A DNA stretch of 36,910 nucleotides from Bacteroidetes bacterium HGW-Bacteroidetes-2 (GCA_002842575.1 PHDJ01000026.1:1-36910); one strand, 5' to 3'. Positions 20,419 through 29,186 are shown, numbered from the stretch's first letter. The notes: generated from the letters alone by a model not told the origin. Numbers and translations: made by a program.

Positions 20419-20428
20419 ATCACCTCCT
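20419..20428 (-). promoter_or_regulatory. Exceptionally strong Shine-Dalgarno of rpsU
   Basis: On the minus strand this reads AGGAGGTGAT, a 10-base perfect complement of the bacterial 16S 3' end. The AGGAGG core is 10 bases from the ATG. I see nothing comparable before the other starts that I inspected in this window. Confidence 0.9.
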
Positions 20429-20442
20429 CTCTTTTAGGATGG

Positions 20443-20450
20443 CAAAAATA
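20443..20450 (-). promoter_or_regulatory. Candidate -7 box of rpsU
   Basis: The minus strand reads TATTTTTG, matching TAnnTTTG, 31 bases before the ATG. No clear TTG is seen at -33, the upstream DNA being a run of A/T. Confidence 0.5.
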
Positions 20451-20490
20451 TATTAAATAAATAAATAATAATAATTTTTGATAAAAAATA

Positions 20491-21189
20491 TCACCTTTCT
20501 TTTACACAATAACAACTATTGCCTCCAATACCAACGCTACAACACGCATAATAACCTCCTCCACAAGAAACGCTGCATCCAGTGCTACCTCCTCCATAAG
20601 AGCAACTTGTAGAACCACTCCCACCACTTTGGCATGAGCGATTGTAGTTGTTTGAAATATATTGAACAACACTTTCTGTATTTTTAATGTTTTGTATATC
20701 TATAAAATCATCAGAAATGGGATAAGAAAGGTATATTAAACCATTAACTTTTTCTTCATTTAAAGATTTGCCTTTAAAATTACTTTTAATGTTTGAATTT
20801 TTTAATGCAATATCTTCTCTATTAACATAAATATAATATATTTCACCTTGTTGGTTAAATACTATTAGAAAATCATCTAAAAAAACAACATTTTTTATGT
20901 TTTCAATTGATTTTATTGAATTAAAATCTTGAAGAATAAATATTTCTTTAGATTCATTTGTTTCGGTATAAATTATAAATTCATTAGATTTTGTTAGGAA
21001 TGAACTAAATGTGCCCGTTAAACTTTTTGGATTTCTAAATTCTGATATATTTAAGTTTTTAAATAAATTAACATCGGCTATTTTTTCAGATTTGGAATAT
21101 AACAAAGTATCATTCTCTGAAGTACATGATAAAAAACAATAACCACAAATTAACACCATCGATAGAAACGGCAAAATACACTTTTTCAT
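20491..21189 (-). CDS. Putative lipoprotein with a Gly/Cys-rich C-terminal tail
   Basis: A 232-residue protein I cannot assign to a family. The N-terminus is a lipoprotein signal: basic start, hydrophobic core (ILPFLSMVLICGYCFLSC) and a lipobox-like FLSC. The middle (about 30-175) has alternating hydrophobic strands such as FIIYTETNESKEIFILQDF, DDFLIVFNQQGEIYYIYVN and KVNGLIYLSYPI, resembling blades of a beta-propeller. This is a structural impression only. The last 50 residues change character: Gly, Ser and Tyr with eight Cys (SCQSGGSG, TSCSYGGG, GCSVSCGGG, ACCSVG, SCYCVK). Such a tail could be disulfide-bonded outside the cell or bind metal. It stands alone between rpsU and a dead insertion sequence and has its own promoter-like box. 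Confidence 0.7.
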   Translation of the reverse strand: MKKCILPFLSMVLICGYCFLSCTSENDTLLYSKSEKIADVNLFKNLNISEFRNPKSLTGTFSSFLTKSNEFIIYTETNESKEIFILQDFNSIKSIENIKNVVFLDDFLIVFNQQGEIYYIYVNREDIALKNSNIKSNFKGKSLNEEKVNGLIYLSYPISDDFIDIQNIKNTESVVQYISNNYNRSCQSGGSGSTSCSYGGGSTGCSVSCGGGYYACCSVGIGGNSCYCVKER

Positions 21190-21212
21190 AATATTAAATC
21201 TTAAATGATTAT

Positions 21213-21239
21213 CAAATTTAATAAATAGAAAAAAAACAA
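21213..21239 (-). promoter_or_regulatory. Candidate promoter of the Cys-rich lipoprotein gene
   Basis: The minus strand reads TAAATTTG at 21213-21220 (-7 type), with TTG at 21237-21239 upstream after 16 bases, slightly short of the usual spacing. The gene start is 24 bases downstream of the -7 box. Confidence 0.45.
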
Positions 21240-21317
21240 AAGTTAATTTTATGTTAAAATGTTTTTTTATTAAAATTTTTGTTAATGAAGTGATTTAAAC
21301 TTATTTTGTAAATATAA

Positions 21318-21370
21318 AAGGGTTGACGAAATTTGTGTTGCAAAACATAATCATTTCAAAATCAACCCTT
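21318..21370. repeat. Inverted repeat just before the transposase start
   Basis: AAGGGTTGA (21318-21326) and its complement TCAACCCTT (21362-21370) flank 35 bases and end exactly at the transposase ATG. It may be part of the left end of the element or a hairpin limiting read-through into the transposase. I could not find a matching copy at the right end. Confidence 0.5.
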
Positions 21371-22197
21371 ATGTACAGTGTACTTGACAAAGATATAATA
21401 AAAAGTGAAATTGTTCCTTAATTTGCCTTTAGCAAAAAGAGGTTTTCAAGTAACAATTCCACTAGAAGAAATAGTAAATGCGATTCTTTACAAGTTGAAA
21501 ACAGGTGTTCAATGGCATCAACTGCCTGTAAAAGCATTATTTGATACAGATTTATTGACTTGACAATCAGTCTATTATCATTATCGTAAATGGTGCAGAA
21601 CAGACGTTTTAAAGAAAAGTTGGATTAGTATTTTAGAAAAGAATAAATCAAAATTAGACCTTTCGAGTGTTGATTTTGATAGCAGTCACACTTCTTGCAA
21701 TCAGAGGTGGCAAAGAAGCAGAATATCAAGGCAGAAAGAAACGCAAAACAACAAATGCGCTGTATTTGAGTGACTGACAAGGAGTGCCTTTAGCGATTTC
21801 AAACCCAGTTGCTGGTAACCAAAACGACCTTTATAATATTGAAGCTCAGTTTGAAGTAGTAACAGAGACATTAGAACAAGCAAATACACCAATTGAAGGA
21901 CTTTTTTTAAATGCTGATGCAGGTTTTGATTCTAAAAAATTTAGGTTATGTTGTGAGAAAAAAGAAACAAAAACAAATGTTTGTTTCAATAAATGAAATG
22001 GAGATTCAGATAGAGAGGAATATTTTGACCAATTACTTTATAATGAGCAATATAAAATTGAAAGAGCAAATGCATGGATGGACAGTTTTAGGTCGTTGCT
22101 AAATAGATTTGACACAACAATAGCTAGCTGGTTAGGCTTTAATTATCTAGCGTTTATAATAATTGCGCTAAAAAAATTTAATAAAATAAAAGTTTAA
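21371..22197 (+). pseudogene. Degraded IS5-type (DDE) transposase
   Basis: Translating across breaks gives a single transposase of about 275 residues. It starts with MYSVLDKDIIKSEIVP, then LPLAKRGFQ, ILYKLKTGVQWHQLP, VYYHYRKWC, VDFDSSHTS, YQGRKKRKTTNALYL, GLFLNADAGFD, EYFDQLLYNEQYKIERANAW, then MDSFRSLLNRFDTTIASW and GFNYLAFIIIALKK. The DSSHT, NADAGFD and ERANAW segments fit the DDE acidic positions of IS5/IS4-like elements. The frame is broken at about 21419 (frameshift producing TAA) and about 21690 (frameshift), and by in-frame TGA codons near 21561, 21777 and 21996. It cannot make an active enzyme. Confidence 0.85.
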
Positions 22198-22215
22198 ACG
22201 ACATCTATTTAAACT

Positions 22216-23382
22216 TTACATCGTGGGCTTATACTCTTTATTATCAATTATCATTTTGGCGATAATTTCTCGGAGTATCTCTGAGGTACCACCTCCTATT
22301 GGTCCTAAGCGGCTATCTCTGGAAAGTCTTGCTAAGGGATATTCTTCCATATAACCATAGCCTCCTAAAAACTGTAAACAATCATATATTACTTCGTCTG
22401 CTATTTTTGTAGAAACTAATTTAGACATTGTAGCTTCTTTTACCACGTATTCGCCATTATTTAGTCTTGCTGTAATAGAATAATTAAATGCTTTACACAT
22501 TTCTATTTCACTGGCTCTGTCTGCTACTCTGTGCCGTAATGCCTGAAACTTATCAATTGCTTTACCGAAAGCATTTCTTTCTGCCATATATCCTAAAGCA
22601 TAATCTAGTGCAAATTCAGCTCTTGCGTGGGCGTTAACCCCCATAATCAATCGCTCTAGTGCAAAATGCTGCATGATATAGCCAAACCCTTTGTTTTCTT
22701 CGCCCATCAGATTTGAGGCAGGAATGGTAACATTATCAAAGGCAATTTCTGCAGTATCTGAAGCTCGCCATCCTAGTTTGTCTAATTTTGTAGCAGAAAT
22801 GCCTAGAGTATTCCTATCCATTAGAAAAATACTCATTCCTTTACTGCCCATATCTGGACGTGTTTTAGCTGCTACTACTAAATAATCAGAATATACGCCA
22901 TTGGTAATAAAGGTTTTTGACCCGTTAATAACATAAGTATCGCCTTGTTTTACAGCGGTTGTTTTCATACCAGCTACATCAGAGCCTCCTGAGGGCTCTG
23001 TAATACACAAACAACCTATCATGTCGCCGCTAATACTTTTTGCTAGGTATTTTTCTTTTATAGCTTCACTGCCTTCTTTGTTTAAATGAGTCATTGCAAG
23101 ATAAGCGTGTGCCCACATTGCAGCTGCAAAACCTCCAGAGTTTATTTTCTGTAATTCTTCTAAAAATATTACGGTATAAAATAAATCCAACTCCATTCCA
23201 CCAAACTTCTCAGGATAGTTTAAACCGAAATATCCCATCTCCCCAAATTTTTTCCAGATGAAACGCTCTATAGTTCCTTCTTTTTCCCATTTCTCAATAT
23301 GAGGAACAACTTCCTTTTGCAGAAACTCCTGAAAGCTTTTGCGAAATAAATTATGTTCTTCTGTAAAATAAGTTATTTTCAT
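22216..23382 (-). CDS. Acyl-CoA dehydrogenase family protein
   Basis: A 388-residue FAD enzyme that oxidises an acyl-CoA at the alpha-beta bond and passes electrons to electron-transfer flavoprotein. The FAD/substrate signature CITEPSGGSDVAGM (about 126-139), then NGSKTFITNG (163-172), and YGYMEEYPLARLSRD (352-366 region) are present. The usual catalytic Glu before GTSE is Gly here (IGGGTSE, 362-368). E243 in FALERLIMG aligns instead with the Glu used by isovaleryl-CoA and long-chain dehydrogenases, so a branched- or long-chain substrate is more likely than a short one. It is last in a probable operon with the HHH protein and the AGCS transporter. Its stop codon coincides with the edge of an IS remnant. 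Confidence 0.9.
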   Translation of the reverse strand: MKITYFTEEHNLFRKSFQEFLQKEVVPHIEKWEKEGTIERFIWKKFGEMGYFGLNYPEKFGGMELDLFYTVIFLEELQKINSGGFAAAMWAHAYLAMTHLNKEGSEAIKEKYLAKSISGDMIGCLCITEPSGGSDVAGMKTTAVKQGDTYVINGSKTFITNGVYSDYLVVAAKTRPDMGSKGMSIFLMDRNTLGISATKLDKLGWRASDTAEIAFDNVTIPASNLMGEENKGFGYIMQHFALERLIMGVNAHARAEFALDYALGYMAERNAFGKAIDKFQALRHRVADRASEIEMCKAFNYSITARLNNGEYVVKEATMSKLVSTKIADEVIYDCLQFLGGYGYMEEYPLARLSRDSRLGPIGGGTSEILREIIAKMIIDNKEYKPTM

Positions 23383-23438
23383 GTTTTTTTCTTTAATGTT
23401 TGGGGAATTCTTAACCCTTTTAAAATGTATTTAAGGAT

Positions 23439-24311
23439 TTAATTTAATGCCAAATATAAGATAAATCTCTCAATTTTTTGTGCAGGAAAACCTGAGATGT
23501 TTTTCAATTCGTCGAAACTTTTGATTCCTTCGTGCAACATTCTATAGTCCACAATTTCTTTTGCAAGTTGAAAATTAATAAATGGAAGGGTTGCAATATC
23601 TGATGCAGATGCCTTATTGATGTTTATTTTTTCGATTTGTGGTTTTTCTTTTACTGTAAATTCGTCTATTATGCGTTTTACAACCGATGCTTCTAAACCA
23701 TATACATCATAAAGCTGCTCGTCTGTTAAAAATCCATTCAAGCGTGTTCTATAATCGATAATTCTTTTGGAAAGCACTTCTCCAATTCCATTAATTTCTT
23801 CTAGTTGCTCTTGTGTAGCCTTGTTTAAATCTGTTTTTTGGACGAAACTTTTTTGGGGTTTATCAAGCCAGGAATTTGTTTTTGGATTTGGATTTGTGAC
23901 CCATTCTGGAAATTGAAAATACGGGCTTATGGCATCTAAAAGAGAATCTGAAACTTGAGTAACTCGTTTAAAATCTGCTACTGAGTTAATCCATTGGTCT
24001 TTTTTTCTAAACTGCTGTAATCTTTCCATTTCTTCGATAGACATTCCTAAAGTATATCCTTTGTATTCTGTTATAAAATTTGGATTAAAGGCACTTATTA
24101 TAGGTTGTCTCTCTTGCAATGTAGCCTGCTTTAAAGAGTCTATTTGGCGCTGCGCAGTAATTATTTCTGATGTATTTGTTTCTAAAAGAGTTTCATAAGA
24201 AAAATCAACAAAAAAATAGACACACTGAAGTATGATAATGACTATAACTAAAAGCAAAATCCCATTTCGCTGTTTTCGTGAAAACCGGAAATGGGATGAT
24301 GAAGATTTCAT
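23439..24311 (-). CDS. Membrane-anchored helix-hairpin-helix protein (ComEA-like repeats)
   Basis: A 290-residue protein with one N-terminal membrane helix (about 18-37, GILLLVIVIIILQCVYFFVD). It is followed by helix-hairpin-helix repeats. Clear copies are LNKATQEQLEEINGIGEVLS, followed by KRIIDYR, and ININKASASDIATLPFINFQ, followed by LAKEIVDYR. The LN-A-..L..-I-GIG pattern is that of ComEA, which binds double-stranded DNA non-specifically. Flavobacteria commonly carry this architecture near DUF2851 and PspC genes. A role in DNA uptake is possible but not shown. It is 13 bp after the AGCS gene. Confidence 0.85.
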   Translation of the reverse strand: MKSSSSHFRFSRKQRNGILLLVIVIIILQCVYFFVDFSYETLLETNTSEIITAQRQIDSLKQATLQERQPIISAFNPNFITEYKGYTLGMSIEEMERLQQFRKKDQWINSVADFKRVTQVSDSLLDAISPYFQFPEWVTNPNPKTNSWLDKPQKSFVQKTDLNKATQEQLEEINGIGEVLSKRIIDYRTRLNGFLTDEQLYDVYGLEASVVKRIIDEFTVKEKPQIEKININKASASDIATLPFINFQLAKEIVDYRMLHEGIKSFDELKNISGFPAQKIERFILYLALN

Positions 24312-24324
24312 ATTCTACACTATT

Positions 24325-26397
24325 TTATGCGCTCTTTTTCTGCGTTTTGTACAATTCTCCTGCTTTTAATTTTCTCATATATTCTTTTACATCTTGATGC
24401 ACTTCTCCAGACATTAAATAAAGCCCAATGATATTTGGAAATGCCATAGCAAGAATCATCATATCAGAAAAATCTAGAACGGCACCTAAGCTTATGGATG
24501 CACCTATAATTACAAAAACAAGAAATAAAAATTTATAAACCATTTCGGTTTTTCTGCTTTTACCAAACAAATAGGTCCAAGCACGCATGCCATAGTAAGA
24601 CCAAGAAATCATTGTTGAAAATGCGAATAAAAAGATGGCGCCAGATAAAACATACGGAAACCAAGAAATTACACTTTGAAAAGCATCAGAAGTCAATTGT
24701 GCTCCAGCCATTCCTACTACTTCGTGTTTGCCCGTAAAAATAAGCACTAAAGCGGTTAGTGTACATACTACCACGGTATCTATAAATGGTTCTAATAAAG
24801 AAACAAATCCTTCTGATGGCGGATTATTAGTTTTTGCCACACTATGCGCGATTGCTGCTGAACCTACACCAGCTTCGTTTGAGAATGCTGCCCGTTGAAA
24901 ACCAACAATTAGGACTCCTATAACCCCACCTTTTAAAGCAGATGGACTAAATGCACCTTCTACTATTGCTGAAAATGCAGGTAAAATATTTTCAATATTT
25001 ACTGAAATAACCACTAAACAAGCAAGTATATAAATGATTGCCATAAAGGGTACTACTCTGGATGTAACATTAGCAATGCTTTTGATACCACCAATAATAA
25101 CTGCACCTACCAAAATAGAAATAATCAATCCAAACCAAAATCCGTTTCCTATTAATTCTGGAAATTGTCCAGAAAGGGCTTCAAAAGATTGATTAGCCTG
25201 AAACATATTTCCTCCACCAAAAGAGGCTCCTACAGCTAATACAGCAAATAGTGCTGCTAAAACTTTGCCTAATGTTTTTTTGTTTTGCTTTTCTAAGCCT
25301 TTTCGTAAATAGCTCATTGGTCCACCAAAAACGCGTCCATCAGAAGCTATATCTCTATATTTAACTCCTAATGTACATTCAACAAACTTGGATGACATTC
25401 CTAAAAAACCTGCTAATATCATCCAGAAGGTGGCTCCAGCACCTCCTAAAGATATTGCAACTGCTACACCTGCAATATTACCAAGCCCTACTGTTCCGGA
25501 TACAGCTGTTGCCAATGCCTGAAAGTGAGTTACCTGGCCGGGGGCGTTTGGGTCATCATATTTTCCTTTGGCTAAATCAATAGCATGACGGAATCCTCTT
25601 ATGTTGATAAAACCCAATTTTAAAGTGAAAAACAAAGCGCCTATGGAAAGCCAAATAACAATAAATGGTATATTTTTTTGTTGTTTATCGCCATTAGGAT
25701 GTAACATAGGGATTTTTTCATCATACACAATTGCTGCTAAATTATGAGCGCCTTCTTCAATTATATCTGCACTTTTAGTAGAATCATAAATAGACCCGCC
25801 TTCTTTGGCTAAGTGCTTTAAAACACCATTTACTGGAGATTCAACTTCAATATCCTCGCCTCCATCTTTGGTGATGATGGCAATAGTTTCTCCTTTTTTA
25901 ACTTTTTTTCCCTCTTCTACTAACCATTTTTTTATGATAAATTTGCCGTCAATATTTGCCGTCCACCCTGGAATTGGGATTAACTTTTCATCGGCATATA
26001 CCACTGGGTCATAAACGCCAATAGCAGTAAATGGATCCCAAAATAATACGGTAGCAATTCCCGCTACTATAGGAGTGAATGTGCCATTAAATTTTTCTGC
26101 TATATACTCTGCAGGTATGGTATAGGTTTTATTAATTGTGTGTCCTGCTGCATCTGTAATAAACACAGTATAAGGTATTCCTTCAACCAACCCTGTGGCA
26201 ATAGATGAAGTAAGAGGTGTACTTTGGTTACTCCATTTATAGCTATATGGAGTTGTGCCACCTGTTACTTCCACTTCAATTGTTCCGTTATTGATTACTT
26301 TTGAAGGGTTTGTTATTTTTTCTTTAACAATAAGTTGCTGTGAAAATACTATGGAAGAAAATAGCAGAAAGAGAGGCAATATAAATTTTGAATTCAT
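24325..26397 (-). CDS. Sodium:alanine symporter (AGCS family) with SprB-like and lipoyl-like N-terminal domains
   Basis: I use the ATG at 26397 ([15 protein letters not shown]), which opens a signal peptide, giving 690 residues. After the signal comes a SprB-repeat-like segment (about 25-100: [20 protein letters not shown], then [17 protein letters not shown]). Then a hydrophobic stretch and a biotinyl/lipoyl-like hammerhead (about 145-210: [20 protein letters not shown], then [15 protein letters not shown]) follow. The usual modified Lys motif is not present. The rest is an AGCS transporter with about ten membrane helices and family motifs [19 protein letters not shown] and [15 protein letters not shown], for Na+-coupled uptake of alanine or glycine. 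It is followed within 13 bp by the HHH gene. Confidence 0.9.
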   Translation of the reverse strand: MNSKFILPLFLLFSSIVFSQQLIVKEKITNPSKVINNGTIEVEVTGGTTPYSYKWSNQSTPLTSSIATGLVEGIPYTVFITDAAGHTINKTYTIPAEYIAEKFNGTFTPIVAGIATVLFWDPFTAIGVYDPVVYADEKLIPIPGWTANIDGKFIIKKWLVEEGKKVKKGETIAIITKDGGEDIEVESPVNGVLKHLAKEGGSIYDSTKSADIIEEGAHNLAAIVYDEKIPMLHPNGDKQQKNIPFIVIWLSIGALFFTLKLGFINIRGFRHAIDLAKGKYDDPNAPGQVTHFQALATAVSGTVGLGNIAGVAVAISLGGAGATFWMILAGFLGMSSKFVECTLGVKYRDIASDGRVFGGPMSYLRKGLEKQNKKTLGKVLAALFAVLAVGASFGGGNMFQANQSFEALSGQFPELIGNGFWFGLIISILVGAVIIGGIKSIANVTSRVVPFMAIIYILACLVVISVNIENILPAFSAIVEGAFSPSALKGGVIGVLIVGFQRAAFSNEAGVGSAAIAHSVAKTNNPPSEGFVSLLEPFIDTVVVCTLTALVLIFTGKHEVVGMAGAQLTSDAFQSVISWFPYVLSGAIFLFAFSTMISWSYYGMRAWTYLFGKSRKTEMVYKFLFLVFVIIGASISLGAVLDFSDMMILAMAFPNIIGLYLMSGEVHQDVKEYMRKLKAGELYKTQKKSA

Positions 26398-26519
26398 ATT
26401 TGTTTTAATTGATTTATTTATAAGGGATTTTAAAGGCAGCAAGATGCTAAAAAAATTGGTGAATTCAAATTTTTAACTCTTAAAATGTAAATGCTGTCTT
26501 AAATAGGGTTATTAGCTCA

Positions 26520-26750
26520 TTACAAATCAAAAACAGAGGATCTTTTTGTATAAACCAAATCTTTTAACTTGAGCCAAAAAGCTAATGTGAGGTAAAGAGC
26601 AAAACCTACGCCTAAAGTTGCAAAAGAAAGGTAGATAAAAAACAAACGCACACTTTTTGCCCGCATACCCAGTTTGTCTGCAAGGCGGGAAGATACGGCA
26701 AAACCATATTTTTCAAAAAAATATCTTATGCTATAAATAATACGTAACAT
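26520..26750 (-). CDS. PspC domain protein
   Basis: A 76-residue PspC-type protein: a short soluble part (FFEKYGFAVSSRLADKLGMR) and one membrane helix region (VRLFFIYLSFATLGVGFALY). PspC proteins act at the inner membrane in envelope-stress responses in Proteobacteria; in Bacteroidota the role is not established. It begins 27 bp after the DUF2851 stop on the same strand, so the two are likely one operon. Confidence 0.85.
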   Translation of the reverse strand: MLRIIYSIRYFFEKYGFAVSSRLADKLGMRAKSVRLFFIYLSFATLGVGFALYLTLAFWLKLKDLVYTKRSSVFDL

Positions 26751-26777
26751 TTTTTTATTTCTAAATTGTAAAATTAA

Positions 26778-28052
26778 CTATTTCTTTTGCAATAAACTAT
26801 TCCCAACGGCACATTGTAAACACTTATTTGGATTGCAGTATTTGTTTTTTAATTCTATCAATGCTTGTGATTGCATCGCGTTTGATGCTACAAATTTGAG
26901 CTTATTAAATGTGTTCACTATTTGATTTTCTTCCTTGGGAAGGCTTGCCATTAATTCTAATATGCCTTCTGTTTTTTCTATGCCATTTTTTTTAAAATAC
27001 AAAAATTGTAGGGGTGAAATGGTATTGATGATTAGTAAATCTACGAATGCTTTGCTGATTTTTTTATTTCTATTAGCCGAAATCGATTTAAAATTATAAT
27101 GTGTATCCCAAAAAGGCAAGGTGGTTATTTGAAAAAGTTTTTCAATTTCTTTTTTGTTTCTTGCCTTAATAACCTTAGAAAATAATTGATGCTCTTTTGC
27201 ATACACCGCGGCTAGTTGCGCTAATCGAATGGTTGGAAAATTTACAGGGCGTAATCTGAAAAACTGCACAGGAATTGTATTACTGTTATTTAATTTAAAT
27301 TTTATTTTTAAATAGGAGTATCTGGCTTTTAGGTTTTGGTGGTATTTTTCTTCTGAAATATCTTCTAAAAGGCCTACTTGTCCTAAAAATAAAGATTCTA
27401 AATCTTCATGTTCATGACAAATTTTTCGTACTACTGAAAAATCAAAAGAAGTGGCCATACTTAAAAAAGAATCGCTATTTACCTTAAGTCCAAAGTTTTT
27501 AGCTAGTAGTTGAAACAAGACAGCTTCCCAATCATTTTTAGAATTTAAAAGCAATTTTTCTATGTGTTCTGATTTACTTTCTAAACGTTCTACATAGAGT
27601 CGTTCTAACCAATTTTGAATAATAAAATTATCCACTTCAAAGAAGTCTTCTTCGCAATTAATCCACTTTTTATTTGTTGAAAATAATTTTTTATAATTAA
27701 CTAGTGCAGATAAATCTATTCTGCTTTTTAAAACCAAAGTGGGTATTATGGTATTGTCTTTTCTGTAAATATCGGTATTGTACTCCCATACGACATGCAA
27801 AATTACATTATCATAGGCGGCATCTGTTTCGTGATGATGAATGTACCAATCACCCGATTGTAAATGAATTTCTACGTTTCCTACCCAAAGCTGCCCATCT
27901 ATTCTTATTTGGGTATTAAAAAAATCTGGCCCTGAATTTAAGTTATGTGTGCCTTGATGAATAATTTCCACCTTTTCTCCGGCTTCGGTTTGCAAAGCAT
28001 TTTTGGAAAATTTTTGAAATTCCCAGATATAATGTAAAAAATCTTCTTGCAT
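26778..28052 (-). CDS. DUF2851 family protein
   Basis: A 424-residue soluble protein of unknown function, typical of Bacteroidota. N-terminal hallmarks are EDFLHYIWEFQKF, GTHNLNSGPDFFNTQIRIDG, WVGNVEIHLQSGDWYIHHH and NVILHVVWEYN; the many His and Asp residues suggest metal binding or a nuclease-like fold (inference). The C-terminus ends with a Cys cluster (NKYCNPNKCLQCAVGN) that could bind a metal. The upstream side is bounded by the terminator of the PLP-enzyme gene; the downstream partner is the PspC gene. Confidence 0.88.
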   Translation of the reverse strand: MQEDFLHYIWEFQKFSKNALQTEAGEKVEIIHQGTHNLNSGPDFFNTQIRIDGQLWVGNVEIHLQSGDWYIHHHETDAAYDNVILHVVWEYNTDIYRKDNTIIPTLVLKSRIDLSALVNYKKLFSTNKKWINCEEDFFEVDNFIIQNWLERLYVERLESKSEHIEKLLLNSKNDWEAVLFQLLAKNFGLKVNSDSFLSMATSFDFSVVRKICHEHEDLESLFLGQVGLLEDISEEKYHQNLKARYSYLKIKFKLNNSNTIPVQFFRLRPVNFPTIRLAQLAAVYAKEHQLFSKVIKARNKKEIEKLFQITTLPFWDTHYNFKSISANRNKKISKAFVDLLIINTISPLQFLYFKKNGIEKTEGILELMASLPKEENQIVNTFNKLKFVASNAMQSQALIELKNKYCNPNKCLQCAVGNSLLQKK

Positions 28053-28117
28053 CTTTTAAAAATATAAAAAACTTTGGATTTAAAGGTATTTATTTAAATC
28101 ACTTTTTATTGAAAGAA

Positions 28118-28149
28118 AAAGCCTGACAGGATTAATCCTGTCAGGCTTT
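28118..28149 (-). terminator. Perfect 32-bp palindrome acting as terminator of the PLP-enzyme gene
   Basis: AAAGCCTGACAGGATT (28118-28133) is followed at once by its exact complement (28134-28149). On the minus strand it is followed by a T-rich run. It lies 38 bp after the stop at 28188 and before the DUF2851 start. Confidence 0.85.
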
Positions 28150-28187
28150 AGAAAAATTTTATACTTTAAAGAAAGTATTTATGACTA

Positions 28188-29168
28188 TTACGATAGATAT
28201 CCCATTTTTTTCATCCAGTCATCATTATACATTTTACCAACATATCGACTTCCGTGATCGTGAAATAAAACTACAACAACATCCTCTTTTGTAAAATTCT
28301 TTTTAAGTTGTAATAAGCCCTTCATAGCTGCACCAGCAGAATTACCTAAAAACATGCCTTCTTTTTTTGCTAATAATTGGGTATAGATTGCAGCATCTTT
28401 ATCGGTAACCTTTGTAAAACCATCGATAACATTAAAATCTACGTTTTTTGGAAGTATGTCCTCGCCTATTCCTTCTGTAACATAAGGATAAATTTCATTT
28501 TCATCAAATATTCCGGTTTCATGGTATTTTTTAAAAACACTGCCATAGGTGTCAATTCCCCAAATTTTAATGTTCGGGTTTTGTTCTTTTAAGTATTTTC
28601 CAACCCCAGAAATAGTTCCTCCCGTTCCTACACCTGCTACAAAATGGGTGACTTTGCCATCGGTTTGTTTCCAGATTTCTGGTCCAGTACTTTCATAATG
28701 AGCTTTAGCATTACTTGGATTGTCATATTGATTTACATACCAACTGTTAGGTATTTCTTTAGCCAAACGGGCAGATGTAGAATAATAAGAACGAGGGTCT
28801 TCAGGAGCTACATCGGTTGGGCAAACTATAACTTCACTGCCCACCGCCCTGAGGATGTCCATTTTTTCTTTAGACTGTTTGTCGCTTATCACACAAATCA
28901 TTTTATATCCTTTAACAATGGCCACAAGTGCTAATCCCATTCCGGTGTTTCCTGAAGTACCTTCAATAATAGTGCCTCCGGGCCGTAGGCTTCCATCTGC
29001 TTCAGCATCTTCAATCATTTTAACCGCCATTCTATCTTTTGTTGAGTTACCAGGATTGAAGGTTTCGTATTTTGCTAATACAAGTGCTGGTATTTCTTCA
29101 GCCAGTTTATTGATTTTTACTAAAGGGGTGTTTCCTATTGTGCCTAATATATTTTCAGCGTATTCCAT
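28188..29168 (-). CDS. PLP-dependent cysteine synthase / cystathionine beta-synthase family enzyme
   Basis: 326 residues from the ATG at 29168 (MEYAENILGTIGNTPLVKI). A longer reading from a TTG at 29189 would begin inside the -7 promoter box, so I reject it. PLP-binding K44 is in NPGNSTKDRM. The substrate loop is EGTSGNTGMGLA, and the phosphate loop is GVGTGGTISGVGKYLKE. The stretch EDPRSYYSTSARLAKEIPNS, then NPSNAKAHYESTGPEIW, then EGIGEDILP resembles eukaryotic-type cystathionine beta-synthase more than CysK, although the C-terminal CBS pair is absent. It should catalyse beta-replacement of serine or O-acetylserine with sulfide or homocysteine. Which substrate it uses is open. Confidence 0.88.
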   Translation of the reverse strand: MEYAENILGTIGNTPLVKINKLAEEIPALVLAKYETFNPGNSTKDRMAVKMIEDAEADGSLRPGGTIIEGTSGNTGMGLALVAIVKGYKMICVISDKQSKEKMDILRAVGSEVIVCPTDVAPEDPRSYYSTSARLAKEIPNSWYVNQYDNPSNAKAHYESTGPEIWKQTDGKVTHFVAGVGTGGTISGVGKYLKEQNPNIKIWGIDTYGSVFKKYHETGIFDENEIYPYVTEGIGEDILPKNVDFNVIDGFTKVTDKDAAIYTQLLAKKEGMFLGNSAGAAMKGLLQLKKNFTKEDVVVVLFHDHGSRYVGKMYNDDWMKKMGYLS

Positions 29169-29186
29169 ATTTTTTTTTTGCGATTG

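Larger units (their letters stand above)
21293..22216. mobile_element. Remnant insertion sequence with possible flanking repeats
   Basis: ATTTAAACTT occurs at 21293-21302 and 22207-22216, bracketing the dead transposase. In addition TTTAAACTTATTTTGTAAA on the left resembles, in inverted form, TTTAATAAAATAAAAGTTTAAA (22175-22196) on the right. These are AT-rich and imperfect, so the true element ends remain uncertain. The right end touches the stop codon of the acyl-CoA dehydrogenase gene. Confidence 0.45.

Noticed and set aside
21371-22197. Reading the TGA codons in the transposase as Trp or selenocysteine
   Set aside because: Two frameshifts accompany them, neighbouring genes use TGG for Trp and end normally, and at least one TGA replaces an expected Arg. 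Simple decay explains it.
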